In this document: positions 35,401 through 46,077 of the stretch, piece by piece
Position numbering within the stretch: the stretch's first letter is position 1
How the letters are laid out: every line of letters starts with the position of its first letter
Assembly: GCA_902702965.1 (NCBI GenBank)
Contig: CACRXP010000384.1
Span: 296,344-360,343 of the forward strand
Direction of reading: 5' to 3'
DNA from: Spirometra erinaceieuropaei
Lineage: Eukaryota; Platyhelminthes; Cestoda; Diphyllobothriidea; Diphyllobothriidae
Length of the DNA stretch: 64,000 nucleotides
Program-made: the position numbers and the translations under genes
Notes under the pieces: model-generated
Database searches by the model: none
Told to the model about the DNA's origin: nothing
What the model saw: the letters and a program-made list of their open reading frames with translations, nothing else

Positions 35401-36695
35401 ACGACGTTGTTCAATTGAAGGTAAATACAGCGAGAAGCGTTCTCTATCATGAATAACTGGAAATAAAATACAAAAAGGCAACCAATCAATGGCTATAACA
35501 TAGATGTCAAACGTTCATATCAAAATTGCAAATCAAGAAAAAAATGTACTTCAACGACTAAGTCAAACCGAAGAGGACAAACTATGTTTAAACAATAATC
35601 TCAGCAGAAATTGCAGTTCGTCAAGCCTAATTACTCAAAAAACACATATAAGACGTTTAAATAATAGGCAGGTAGGGAAATAAAAAATTATCCAATATTT
35701 GCAAATGTATCTTGGCGATGCATACAGTCAGTTGACGAGAATATCTCTTTTTTGAGTTTCTACTGGAGATTCTCAGAAGAAATATCTGTTTTCGGATGTA
35801 AGACTTAGTCAGATTTCAATTTTTTCTGCCTCAAGTAAATACAATTTTTTCAGACGATGAATTCGTCATGAGTTCGTCGTCCTATTTATTGGCTAGCATA
35901 TAGCAGTGTAGCTAACTGCATGAACCTTTAGCCCTACGGCATGCACCCTCATGACGGCAAAATGTCTGACAGCTACCTAGAATATGCACAGGTAATTTCC
36001 ACGTCAATTGTCTTTTGGAACGTGAAATGGATCAATAGCCATGGTCGGATAGCCTGGTGTCTAAACAGTCATGCTATTATTCAAGTAATTTGTTGCAAAC
36101 CGTTAATCACATATTACACTGTCATGTATACTTGTACGGAAGTCACTAGCAACACAGAACAAACATGAGATTGGTACTAGGTCCAGCCGTTCACTCAGGA
36201 GGAAATTATAGTCCAAGGTTTTGCTTGTGAGCTAGATCGGCTTCTTGACACCAAAATAATTTTAATAGAAAATATCATAAAAGAATTATATAATTTGCGC
36301 TACGCACATGCTAGATCGCGCGTAAATGTGTGATGACAACTGATTCCGATGGATGACGTATCTCTTTAGTTGCAACAGGCCGTTTTAATTTAAAGATCTT
36401 TGTGCAAATTCGCTGAAATGTGGGTACTGATAGGAGAGGCATCCTAAGAGGACATCAGACAAAAACATGACCTTACTGCAATACTTTCAGAGACATCTAC
36501 GTATTATTCGTAATTTTAGTACTACTGGTTTTTACAATGGGCATTACACAGTTGCTCTACATTTGTTGACTATCTTCGACTCAAATGCCCATTGACAACT
36601 TAGATCTGACCCCAAAGCATGTCCCGGGACTTAACATCACGTTCTGTGGTAAACTGTTACTTCATTTTTGCTTGCAACCTTGATTCGTCAGCTCA
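35401..36695. other. AT-rich intergenic, nothing identified
   Basis: No coding block recognised. Confidence 0.4.
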
Positions 36696-36699
36696 GTGA

Positions 36700-37110
36700 A
36701 TTGTAGGTCAATTCAGACGGCTGCAGACTGTAGTCCGTTCTTGACGGAAAGGGTGGTTGCTCTCAGAATGTGTGATTATCTCCCAATGTGTCTCTTTTCG
36801 ATAACTGGATGTTTGAAGTGATTCATCAGTTTTTAGACGTACAAGGTAATCCAGGATTGAGACTTGCACATCAATCTCAATTCTAAATGCGAACTTGATT
36901 CCTGGTAGGTAACACTTATTTGAACATATTCCATTGCTTTTTCTTACGCATGGCAAAAGTGTCGTCTACATATCACAGTCAGAGTCTTGAGTTAACCGTG
37001 GAATAAGCCATGGTTTCTTATTTCTGCATTACGGCCACTGTGAGAAAACCTGCTATGAATGAGCCCGTGACAGCGCCATTTAATTTTTAATAGCATTGTT
37101 TAGATAAGAC
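36700..37110 (-). pseudogene. PLE-alpha RT fragment
   Basis: The minus-strand frame 36,956-36,708 reads YLPGIKFAFRIEIDVQ, then DYLVRLKTDESLQTSSYRKE, HSESNHPFRQERTTV. This aligns with FPGIKFPFEIEVSGQ and VCRKTDEFLHTSV of the 4.2-4.7 kb copy. Sequence just upstream (about 37,100-36,960) holds the decayed motif B/C region, with the catalytic YVDD lost to stops and changes. It faces a plus-strand alpha fragment 180 bp away. Confidence 0.75.
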
Positions 37111-37288
37111 AAACATTGTTTCCAGAGGGAGATCTGGAAGTTGGACTAGGTTTAAAAACCTGAGAATGTAAAAATGGACTTTAACACACATTGACAGAAG
37201 CTTTAAAAAATCAATGAATCCCTTGTCAGACAGTCTTTAAATTATTTGTTTTTGTACGTCCATAGTCTAAGGACGAGCTTAACTACCA

Positions 37289-38220
37289 GTGTCGAAAATT
37301 TACACAATAAAAGTTACAGTATCTCATGAAACGCATTTTTTCCGCAAAGAAACATACGCGGAAATAATGTTACATTATGAGAGCAACAGCCCGCTGTTTT
37401 TACAAACGAAGTACTGTCAAAAGTCTGCGGCATCGAGCAAAACACATTGTTCTGATAAAAAATTTGCCAAGCTGAACTTAACTACCTTTTTAAATTATTC
37501 ACATAGAATGGTTATCCTACAGTTTTCGTTCGTCGATGGATGAGAAAACAAGAGATGAGAGAAAAGGAACAATATAGTTTCAATCAAGCTTCCAACGTAA
37601 ACGCTTTGCGAATCCTTCCTTAAATCAGTAATGATTCTGAACTTGTTGAAAGACACTTGGGGAGACATCAGATAAAAGTGGAGAACAATCCGACGACTAC
37701 CTTACGCACTCACACTTTCCATCCCACGAATAGGCTTGATTATCTTGATAAAATGAAGACGTCTATAACATCCCATGCTATGCATGTGATGCGGTATGTT
37801 GTGGCTGAACGGGAAAATTTGCATCTACACGCATCCACAAACACTAAAAGCAGGTCATAGGCGAGACCACCTGTCTCAAATGGGCATACCCACAGCCACA
37901 CTTTCGCATGGGACAAAACTCGCATCGTCCTACTTTGCTTATCTAATAAAGGCCAATCGTTTCGTGATGCTATGCACTCCGATGAGTCATGCATCAATAG
38001 GCATACACAGATAGATGCCACGTACAAAAATCTCAGGGAAAAGTGGCAGAGACAAAAACCAATCAACGCAGACTGACGCACACGAGCACCGCTCACTGGC
38101 AGAAGCAGCAAGCGAATATTGATGTTTCAGCACGTTCGAAATGTTAATTGATTTTGCAAATTTACTCGAGTCGGACGATAACACGAAGGTTCGACGTCGA
38201 AGAGTTAGTCAATAACGTTT
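37289..38220 (+). pseudogene. PLE-alpha RT end, linker, endonuclease and 3' tail
   Basis: The plus-strand frame 37,289-37,543 has FFRKETYAEIMLHYESNSPL and SKTHCSDKKF. The frame 37,657-37,860 has NPTTTLRTHTFHPTNRLDYL, the alpha linker. The endonuclease tail follows in broken frames to about 38.1 kb. The RT catalytic motifs are missing. Together with 36.7-37.1 kb this forms a head-to-head pair of alpha fragments. Confidence 0.75.
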
Positions 38221-38640
38221 TATCCTTTCCCCAGAAAATATATATTGGCTTCTAGCGCTTAACTTTGACAATTGTACTGCATAATACTTTCGCCATGTAT
38301 ATTTGGTACTCCGTGTAGTATTACTTGTTTGTAGGCAGGCATTAAGAAGTTATTCTACAGTAGTTTCATCGTCCATCACTTGCATATTCATTGCAATTTC
38401 TGTTATGACTCTAATAAATCAAGCCCTAGATCTTTGTTGTTCTCAAAAATTTTAAAATTAGACGTGTAATTAGAATTTGGATTACTTAAAGCAGAAACTG
38501 CAAAGGGTACGCTTGAGGAGACATTGAGGGGCCGAACACATTGCAGATCTGTTCCGTAGCGGATGGATATCAGCGAAATACGTGTCTGGACACTTAACTA
38601 GTACACATGTCGGAAGTGCTGTATAGCATCATTGTAATGT
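38221..38640. other. intergenic, nothing identified
   Basis: No recognisable feature before the (AT)n tract that begins the SINE array. Confidence 0.4.
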
Positions 38641-38646
38641 AAATTT

Positions 38647-39522
38647 ATATATATATATATATATATATTATGACAGTGGGCGCTCGCCGATCAGGTTACG
38701 GAACATGCTCGTTCCGTTGTGCCTTGGGGCTCATACTTAAACCCTCGCAGGCAGTCGCACAGCGACTAGTAGTAGACATAGATGAGATGATACCGACAAA
38801 GACAAGGGAGACCGGAATGGCCATTTCTGGCTTATTAGCCGTCATCAGCCAGTCATACCCAACCCCAAGTGTGGATCACTTGAGATTCGAACCCGGGATC
38901 TTTGGTCATGGAGTTGAACGCTCTACCATTGAGCCACGGGCCCGTTGTCCTGTCGGTTGTGATCGGGAATATTAATTATGACAGTGGGCGCTCGCCGATC
39001 AGGTTACGGAACATGCTCGTTCCGTTGTGCCTTGGGGCTCATACTTAAACCCTCGCAGGCAGTCGCACAGCGACTAGTAGTAGACATAGATGAGATGATA
39101 CCGACAAAGACAAGGGAGACCGGAATGGCCATTTCTGGCTTATTAGCCGTCATCAGCCAGTCATACCCAACCCCAAGTGTGGATCACTTGAGATTCGAAC
39201 CCGGGATCTTTGGTCATGGAGTTGAACGCTCTACCATTGAGCCACGGGCCCGTTGTCCTGTCGGTTGTGATCGGGAATATTAATTATGACAGTGGGCGCT
39301 CGCCGATCAGGTTACGGAACATGCTCGTTCCGTTGTGCCTTGGGGCTCATACTTAAACCCTCGCAGGCAGTCGCACAGCGACTAGTAGTAGACATAGATG
39401 AGATGATACCGACAAAGACAAGGGAGACCGGAATGGCCATTTCTGGCTTATTAGCCGTCATCAGCCAGTCATACCCAACCCCAAGTGTGGATCACTTGAG
39501 ATTCGAACCCGGGATCTTTGGT
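38647..39522 (-). repeat. SINE tandem array, left arm (308-bp units, minus orientation)
   Basis: After an (AT)n tract at 38,647-38,668, 308-bp units start at 38,670, 38,978 and 39,286. The third is cut by the gap. The units appear identical by eye. Each contains, on the minus strand, the tRNA-like head with A box TGGCTCAATGGTAGAGCG and B box GGTTCGAATC, plus the SINE body. The head resembles a tryptophan CCA tRNA. A 101-codon open frame repeats in each unit, but it is antisense to the tRNA-like head and is not a gene. Confidence 0.92.
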
Positions 39523-40192
39523 NNNNNNNNNNNNNNNNNNNNNNNNNNNNNNNNNNNNNNNNNNNNNNNNNNNNNNNNNNNNNNNNNNNNNNNNNNNNNN
39601 NNNNNNNNNNNNNNNNNNNNNNNNNNNNNNNNNNNNNNNNNNNNNNNNNNNNNNNNNNNNNNNNNNNNNNNNNNNNNNNNNNNNNNNNNNNNNNNNNNNN
39701 NNNNNNNNNNNNNNNNNNNNNNNNNNNNNNNNNNNNNNNNNNNNNNNNNNNNNNNNNNNNNNNNNNNNNNNNNNNNNNNNNNNNNNNNNNNNNNNNNNNN
39801 NNNNNNNNNNNNNNNNNNNNNNNNNNNNNNNNNNNNNNNNNNNNNNNNNNNNNNNNNNNNNNNNNNNNNNNNNNNNNNNNNNNNNNNNNNNNNNNNNNNN
39901 NNNNNNNNNNNNNNNNNNNNNNNNNNNNNNNNNNNNNNNNNNNNNNNNNNNNNNNNNNNNNNNNNNNNNNNNNNNNNNNNNNNNNNNNNNNNNNNNNNNN
40001 NNNNNNNNNNNNNNNNNNNNNNNNNNNNNNNNNNNNNNNNNNNNNNNNNNNNNNNNNNNNNNNNNNNNNNNNNNNNNNNNNNNNNNNNNNNNNNNNNNNN
40101 NNNNNNNNNNNNNNNNNNNNNNNNNNNNNNNNNNNNNNNNNNNNNNNNNNNNNNNNNNNNNNNNNNNNNNNNNNNNNNNNNNNNNNNNNNNN
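39523..40192. other. assembly gap (670 N)
   Basis: This is a run of 670 undetermined bases inside the SINE array. The units on its two sides have opposite orientation, so the array inverts somewhere in the gap or was joined wrongly. Long X-containing frames across it are meaningless. Confidence 0.99.
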
Positions 40193-41138
40193 CTCATCTA
40201 TGTCTACTACTAGTCGCTGTGCGACTGCCTGCGAGGGTTTAAGTATGAGCCCCAAGGCACAACGGAACGAGCATGTTCCGTAACCTGATCGGCGAGCGCC
40301 CACTGTCATAATTAATATTCCCGATCACAACCGACAGGACAACGGGCCCGTGGCTCAATGGTAGAGCGTTCAACTCCATGACCAAAGATCCCGGGTTCGA
40401 ATCTCAAGTGATCCACACTTGGGGTTGGGTATGACTGGCTGATGACGGCTAATAAGCCAGAAATGGCCATTCCGGTCTCCCTTGTCTTTGTCGGTATCAT
40501 CTCATCTATGTCTACTACTAGTCGCTGTGCGACTGCCTGCGAGGGTTTAAGTATGAGCCCCAAGGCACAACGGAACGAGCATGTTCCGTAACCTGATCGG
40601 CGAGCGCCCACTGTCATAATTAATATTCCCGATCACAACCGACAGGACAACGGGCCCGTGGCTCAATGGTAGAGCGTTCAACTCCATGACCAAAGATCCC
40701 GGGTTCGAATCTCAAGTGATCCACACTTGGGGTTGGGTATGACTGGCTGATGACGGCTAATAAGCCAGAAATGGCCATTCCGGTCTCCCTTGTCTTTGTC
40801 GGTATCATCTCATCTATGTCTACTACTAGTCGCTGTGCGACTGCCTGCGAGGGTTTAAGTATGAGCCCCAAGGCACAACGGAACGAGCATGTTCCGTAAC
40901 CTGATCGGCGAGCGCCCACTGTCATAATTAATATTCCCGATCACAACCGACAGGACAACGGGCCCGTGGCTCAATGGTAGAGCGTTCAACTCCATGACCA
41001 AAGATCCCGGGTTCGAATCTCAAGTGATCCACACTTGGGGTTGGGTATGACTGGCTGATGACGGCTAATAAGCCAGAAATGGCCATTCCGGTCTCCCTTG
41101 TCTTTGTCGGTATCATCTCATATATATATATATATATG
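40193..41138 (+). repeat. SINE tandem array, right arm (308-bp units, plus orientation)
   Basis: The right arm has about three plus-strand units. In the first complete one the A box is at 40,351-40,361 and the B box at 40,394-40,403. The unit is repeated at +308 and +616. The last unit ends in GGTATCATCTCATATATATA at about 41,120, a normal SINE 3' end followed by an (AT)n tract. Units appear identical to those of the left arm in reverse complement. Confidence 0.92.
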
Positions 41139-41725
41139 AAATGGAAAACGGGCATCCAAAGTAATTCAATTCAAAAGAAGTAATATTAATTTAGGATGGA
41201 TTAGACATTGGTGCGTACATTTTCGAGTCTGTTTTCCCAGTTCTTCGTCAGGCATTTGGGTTGTGTACAAAAACTGTTACCTACTAGCCGTGCCAAACAA
41301 CTGATTCAATGTTTGGCCAAACCCTGCGCCAATGCGCGTCAATGGTGTTTCACTATCTCCTCGACATTGGCTGCGCTTGCTTCCACTTGTACTTGAGAAA
41401 TATGTAACTGCCATCTAAACCCATGTGCCCATCAATGCATGCCTTTTCAGACTACATTGCCTTCAGGAATTCGCGGTCTTTCCTTATAGGGCAGACGCCA
41501 ACAATGCGAGTAGCCTCGCATGTGTTGTTATTTTTGTGCTGTAAATTTACCAAGTCGGTAGTGCGCGTCAATTATAAACGCTCCAAGGATTAATCTAAGG
41601 AGTTCTGGGTAAATCCTTAAAACAAGACGAACCAACAGTTTTCAAGATTTGTGGACTTCCCTAAGTTCAAAAAATAGGTATTAAATTGTGACTGATAGTC
41701 CCCTTAATCGGTACATCAAACTCTA
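41139..41725. other. intergenic, nothing identified
   Basis: No recognisable coding block in this stretch. Confidence 0.35.
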
Positions 41726-41729
41726 AGAT

Positions 41730-43015
41730 TTCTAACTGCCTATGTTACATCTATATCCACTTACAAAGAACCCTGAGAACTTCTTCAAAAAACAAAATGA
41801 GTTCATAGACAAATTAAAAGGCGAGAGTGTTGCAACTGACGAGACGCTGCACCGAATAACCCCTTCAGACCTAGGCCATTGATGTGCCTGCCGACGCTCT
41901 ATTTTGACTACTTGATATTTGTCTAGAAACCAACTTTTCCTTCCCCAAATATTGTTGTCCACAACTGAAAGGTGCTCCTATGGATTCTCATATATCTGGC
42001 TTTCTAGCAGAAGTCATAATGAAGAAACTGGAGTCTATAGCACTTCCGAAAATTAACCCAAACTATGCCTGCGCAATGTTGGTGACACAGTTGTCATTAT
42101 CAATAAAAACCAGTTAGACCTGCTTTACGTGAATCTTGACTACACATTTCCAGGAATTAAGTTCAATTTGGAAGCAGAAATTGATGTACAACACCCAAAT
42201 CTGCATGTCCTCATATGCCACAAAAATTAGTAAATCCCTTCACACTTTATTTTATGGCAAAGAAACCTACTCGGAGGTCATCCTACATTTTAAGAGTAAC
42301 AATCACGTCTTACCCAAGAGAAATATTGTCTACGGCATGCTAAACTGAACTAAAACACACTGCGCTGATGAGGAAAGTCCTCAAGCCGAAATGAATTACC
42401 TTTTCAAATTATTTTCCCACAACGGGTACCCGCGCGACTTTGTATGTTATTGCATGAAACTTGAGTTTAAAATGAAAGGCATTTTGAAAAATACGGCCAC
42501 CTTGGCACCAAAAGCATTAACCTGGTAAAAACGTATCTGAGCCCGTTAAATACAGGTGAATAAGCATGAGATAAAAGTAGCACACCAACCTGCAACCACT
42601 TTGCGTACACAGCTCGTACACCCAAAAGACAAGGTTGACTACCTTGATAGATAAGGTGTTATCTGCAAAGTAACATGTTCCAGTTGTGATGCGTCCATTG
42701 TGGCCAAATCGGGACATCTGCTTAAACCGCATACAAGACGAGATCATCTATCCCAGGTGTATATGCACACACCGGTTACCGGACACGGATGTGCATGTGA
42801 GAAAACTCGCATTGTTGGCGCCTGTCCAACAAGGTAAGGTACAAATGGAAGTGAGTGCAGCAAATGCCGAGAAAATGACAAAAAATCATTGACGGGCATT
42901 GGCGCAAGCTTTGGCGGACCATAGAATTTAATTGTTTGACACGGTTAAATAGTTAACTGGTTTTGTTCATAACTCAAATGTCTGACGACGAGTGGGAACC
43001 AGACTCGAACATTTA
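41730..43015 (+). pseudogene. PLE-alpha element (N-terminal part, RT, linker, endonuclease), decayed
   Basis: This is the most complete alpha copy. It starts with a NKLKGESVATDETLHRITP-like segment near 41,815. The motif B region follows (GAPMDSHISGFLAEVIMKKL). PKINPN then leads into a broken motif C near 42,080, where YVDD reads as a frameshifted VGDT. Further on are TFPGIKFNLEAEIDVQ, YGKETYSEVILHFKSNN, KLFSHNGYPRDFV, TTLRTQLVHPKDKVDYLDR and RRDHLSQVYMHT. It defines the order that shows the 2.7-4.7 kb copy is split by a LINE. Multiple stops make it non-functional. The 3' end near 42,982-43,010 has a CTGACGA box with a four-pair hairpin. Confidence 0.82.
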
Positions 43016-43139
43016 CACACTAACGTTAATTTCCTTCGTATCTGGCATTTCGTGCGTAGACGTACCCAGTATCTGCCAATAGAAGCGAAGAGACGAGTCC
43101 CAGAAAGCAGTCTTGAAGAAGGAGACATGATCGATGGGA

Positions 43140-43205
43140 CAAAAGCTTAATTAGCCTGACGTTTCGGATTCCTGCTCGTACCCACCATCAGACAAATGCA
43201 GATAC
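43140..43205 (-). ncRNA. hammerhead-like motif, PLE-gamma (left end)
   Basis: On the minus strand CTGATGG (43,191-43,185) is followed by a stem II region, then GAAACGTC (43,165-43,158) and AGGCTAATTAAGC. The last base of the catalytic box is changed (A to G), and two bases of stem I are missing. The cleavage triplet GTC and the ACGT palindrome are intact. Confidence 0.5.
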
Positions 43206-43967
43206 GGTTGGTTCATGCACAAGGGGCTGCAGTATTTATTGGATGTATTCGCCATGCCGGCGCATACCTGCGGATGTTCACGGCTACCCCCTATATCAGG
43301 GAGCGTTGCACGTGGTGTGGTGACTGGTTAAGGGCCGACATTTGCGTCGTTAATTGCTGCAATCTCATCACGTGCATTGCATGTTGGTGTAATGATTGAT
43401 CGACCATCTGACACACCGACCCTGGCGTTGAGAACAATGTGTACCTGTGCATTTTCCACGTGTCTAATTACTCAGCCTAGACTAAGTTTTAGCACTGATA
43501 GGGGAAGGTCATGGCGTTTGTTAATGGACTGGGGACCAGTAAACCATGACTGAAGCAGTTGCCGGCCCACTCGGTTGCTATGTCAAGCGATAATTTCGGC
43601 CTCTTCGAATTTGAATGTGTGGCCGCATCTCGTCGAATGAACCGCAACTTGAGAGCTGGCGTCAGTTCTCAAACCCGCTACAGCGTGTTCGGCCATTCGC
43701 GTTCGGAGTTGATTTCAGGTCTCTCTGACGTTACTACTTTGTCCGCAACTGCACCAGATTCGAAAAACCACTCCAAGTGTATCTCGCCATGACAGCGGGT
43801 CTTTCGGTTTCATTATCTGACGCCCGATGGCCGCCTCAGGTCTATGTACAACTCCAATCCCAAGTGGTGTAAGAATGCGGCCGACAGCGTGAGAGACGTT
43901 TTTGACATACGGAAGCGCTCGCCAAAATTTGGCGTCCATGCGGTTAGTTCCTTGTGCATGAACAACC

Positions 43968-44040
43968 CGTATCTGCTTTTGTCTCTGATGATGGGTTTGA
44001 GCAGGAATCCGAAACGTCAGTCTAATAAATTTGTTGTCAC
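43968..44040 (+). ncRNA. hammerhead-ribozyme-like motif with intact core, PLE-gamma
   Basis: This is the only copy in the window with every core element unchanged. CTGATGA is at 43,985-43,991 and is followed by one T. Stem II is GGGTT (43,993-43,997) with AATCC (44,006-44,010), and GAAAC is at 44,011-44,015. GTC, the expected cleavage triplet, is at 44,016-44,018. Stem I pairs GTCT with AGTC with one mismatch. Helix III is only the self-complementary ACGT without a loop. Small hammerheads of this kind, associated with PLEs and acting as dimers, have been described. Confidence 0.6.
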
Positions 44041-44171
44041 TGCGATTGTGTCCCCTTCTTTAAGTGCCGCGTTTAAGGGGCCCTGATAGCGTTTGGAAAC
44101 CGGGTCTAAAGGCAAGTTTACATTTTTTTTGACTAACCATTTACCACCCAGTTTAGCTGCTTCCAGAACAA

Positions 44172-44260
44172 TTTGAAGCATTTTTTCCCCGGTACGAAGC
44201 AGCTGAAGAGCAGTCGCGAAATTTTTTGGTACCAATAAATCCTGCCGTTCTTGCCTACTT
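44172..44260 (+). repeat. solo copy of the foldback-arm sequence
   Basis: The segment from TTTGAAGCATTTTTTCCCCG to TTCTTGCCTACTT matches parts of the foldback at 51.7-52.2 kb, including 'gaagagcagtcgcgaaattt'. Only one arm is present here, so it is an uninverted relative. Confidence 0.7.
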
Positions 44261-44408
44261 CAGCTCCAGAACAATTCACCAAATTTCACGACTGCGTGCT
44301 CAAACAGTCTTTTTTTCAGAATGCATTGGTTTGTGATTGTGTTTGACCATAAATTGTCATTGGATATGCAAAAGAAACCATACAGCGATTCACATGTAAA
44401 GTCTGGCT

Positions 44409-44429
44409 AGATCTATAAAACACAGAAGA
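44409..44429 (+). promoter_or_regulatory. TATA-box block upstream of secreted gene copy B
   Basis: TATAAAA lies at 44,414-44,420 inside a 21-bp block identical to the one upstream of copy C (62,916-62,936, minus). It begins 63 bp upstream of the ATG. Identity in a non-coding block, with the spacing to the ATG nearly kept, suggests a core promoter retained in both paralogues. Confidence 0.65.
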
Positions 44430-44476
44430 AAACTTCTTAGAAGAACCGGTTCAAAGCACCCGAGAGGGGAAGTAAA

Positions 44477-46077
44477 ATGACTGTGGATCTGTTTCTTTTG
44501 ATTTGCTGCTTAAGTGAATCGTTTGCCTGCAGTTCGCAGAAGGGTAACATGCAAGGTAACATGCTTAATGAGGTTTTATTTCTTATCGATGTTTTGTTTT
44601 TACAAGGCACTTACTTAGGTACAGAAGGTGCGCGTTATTTTAAAATTTACCACAGTTTGTGACAAACGTACACTTAAAAAATCTGCTTTACGGTTATGCT
44701 AAGTTGAGAATCCCGGCTACGTCTTCTAGAGGAGATGCGGAATTCCGTTATTTCGAACTACCTTGAAAATGGTTATTGCAAATGTGCTGTAAACTCGTTT
44801 GTGTTGGCGTTTGACTTATTAAGACCACTTACATTCAGATGCGTCTAATGCAAGTTTGGACTTGTTGGAAAATAAACATTGAATAATTAAGCAATTACTT
44901 AGTTTAATCTAAAATAACTTATCCCTAATTTAAATATTTCCGTTTATGACGACGGAAATGCCAAAACGCATATATGCCTACGGTTTTAATTGATAAAAAC
45001 ATTGGCACGTATCGCAAGGGCACTTGAACTGACCCGATGGCCGAATTAACATAGAACTAAATGAAGCAAATGCGGCGCATGACAGTAATATCACTTATTT
45101 ATCCAATTATTTATGCCATATGGATCAAGTGCATGAGATCAAACGACTAAAAGACCATAAGTGTTTTTAAATTATGATTTCGTCTGCACTAGACATGAAT
45201 TGCAAATGATAAAGACAACGAATTTAAGTGGAGCAATATGGCATCTTTTGCGAAATTTACCGGTTTAACAAAATGCTAACTTATCTCAATGATATTTACA
45301 ACCGAATCAGACACTGAACTTCGCCCTTCATAAGTAAACACGACTTGCTTTTAGAAATTCCCCCCAGGATCCCTGATCTAGTCGTGGTCGGACATTTTCT
45401 CTCCCGTAGCATTGCAACTTTGAACAACGTTCTGAGTGCAAAAAGAGAGCGTTCATCATTATTCTCATTAATCACGGCTTTTGGCAATTTTACACGCATA
45501 GATCACTGTCGTATGCTGCGCCCCTCTATCGTGGAAGAATATAATTGCGATGCCATAACTATGAGTTCTGAGTGCAAAAAGAGAGCGTTCATCATTATTC
45601 TCATTAATCACGGCTTTTGGCAATTTTACACGCATAGATCACTGTCGTATGCTGCGCCCCTCTATCGTGGAAGAATATAATTGCGATGCCATAACTATCA
45701 CAGCATACTTCCACATGCAACATGTAAGTTGCACTCGCTCACCATAAACCATCGAAAATCTCTTAGCAATTTCTTATTAAAACAATAATTTCCATATATT
45801 TCGATTATCATAGAGAGCGAATGTTGAAAGCGATATCTGGATGATGAAGATCATACATTTTTCTGACGTCAGAGTAAACATTAACGGCCAGATGCAGGCT
45901 GAAAATGCACCGGACAGTTGCATAATCGACACTCTGTCTCTGACAACGGAGGAGGAGGAGGGGCAAGACATTGGGGACATCAGTTTGCCCATGATTTATC
46001 TTCCAGCGGACGCACTGAGGATAAGGCTGAAGTTGAACTTGGAATATTTGCAGAGGAAAATACCAATGGCCTGCTAA
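44477..46077 (+). pseudogene. secreted-protein family copy B (three exons, frame broken by 136-bp duplication)
   Basis: Function is not recognised. Exon 1 is 44,477-44,543 (67 bp) and encodes a signal peptide (LFLLICCLSESFACSS) up to a GTAACA donor. Exon 2 is 45,355-45,723, from acceptor TTTTAG to donor GTAAGT. Exon 3 is 45,814-46,077, after ATCATAG, ending in IPMAC then stop. Exon 2 would be 233 bp, as in copies A and C, but for a direct duplication of 136 bp (starts at 45,431 and 45,567) that shifts the frame. Discounting it, cysteines lie at DHC and YNC as in copy C. Exon 3 reads VRVNINGQMQ, then SCIIDTLSL. A TATA block lies upstream. The frameshift may be a real inactivation or an assembly error. 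A PLE-gamma copy ends about 390 bp upstream. Confidence 0.75.
45431..45702 (+). repeat. 136-bp direct tandem duplication inside exon 2 of copy B
   Basis: The copies start TCTGAGTGCAAAAAGAGAGC at 45,431 and 45,567 and appear identical over about 130 bp. The period is 136, one more than a multiple of three, so the reading frame changes after the first copy. Confidence 0.95.

Larger units (their letters stand above)
43076..44085 (-). pseudogene. PLE-gamma 3' part with inverted ends
   Basis: The minus-strand frame 43,939-43,715 reads FWRALPYVKNVSHAVGRIL, then LGIGVVHRPEAAIGRQIMKP and GVVFRIWCSCGQSSNVRET, the linker and start of the endonuclease. The rest of the endonuclease continues in broken frames to about 43,550. 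The low-coordinate end (43,076 onward, CCAATAGAAGCGAAGAGACG) matches the element end at 58,191. The high-coordinate end (43,960-44,080) is an inverted copy of the same terminus. Both ends carry the hammerhead-like motif. The RT is missing. Confidence 0.85.

Noticed and set aside
39286..40309. Long frames of 231-318 codons through the gap
   Set aside because: They consist almost entirely of undetermined bases.
40344..40414. A functional tRNA gene cluster in the SINE array
   Set aside because: The head has A and B boxes but does not form a complete acceptor stem and runs into the SINE body. It is a SINE promoter, not a tRNA gene.
38670..40925. Repeated identical 101-codon open frames suggesting a tandem gene family
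   Set aside because: Each lies across the tRNA-derived SINE in antisense orientation. The repetition comes from the 308-bp SINE array.
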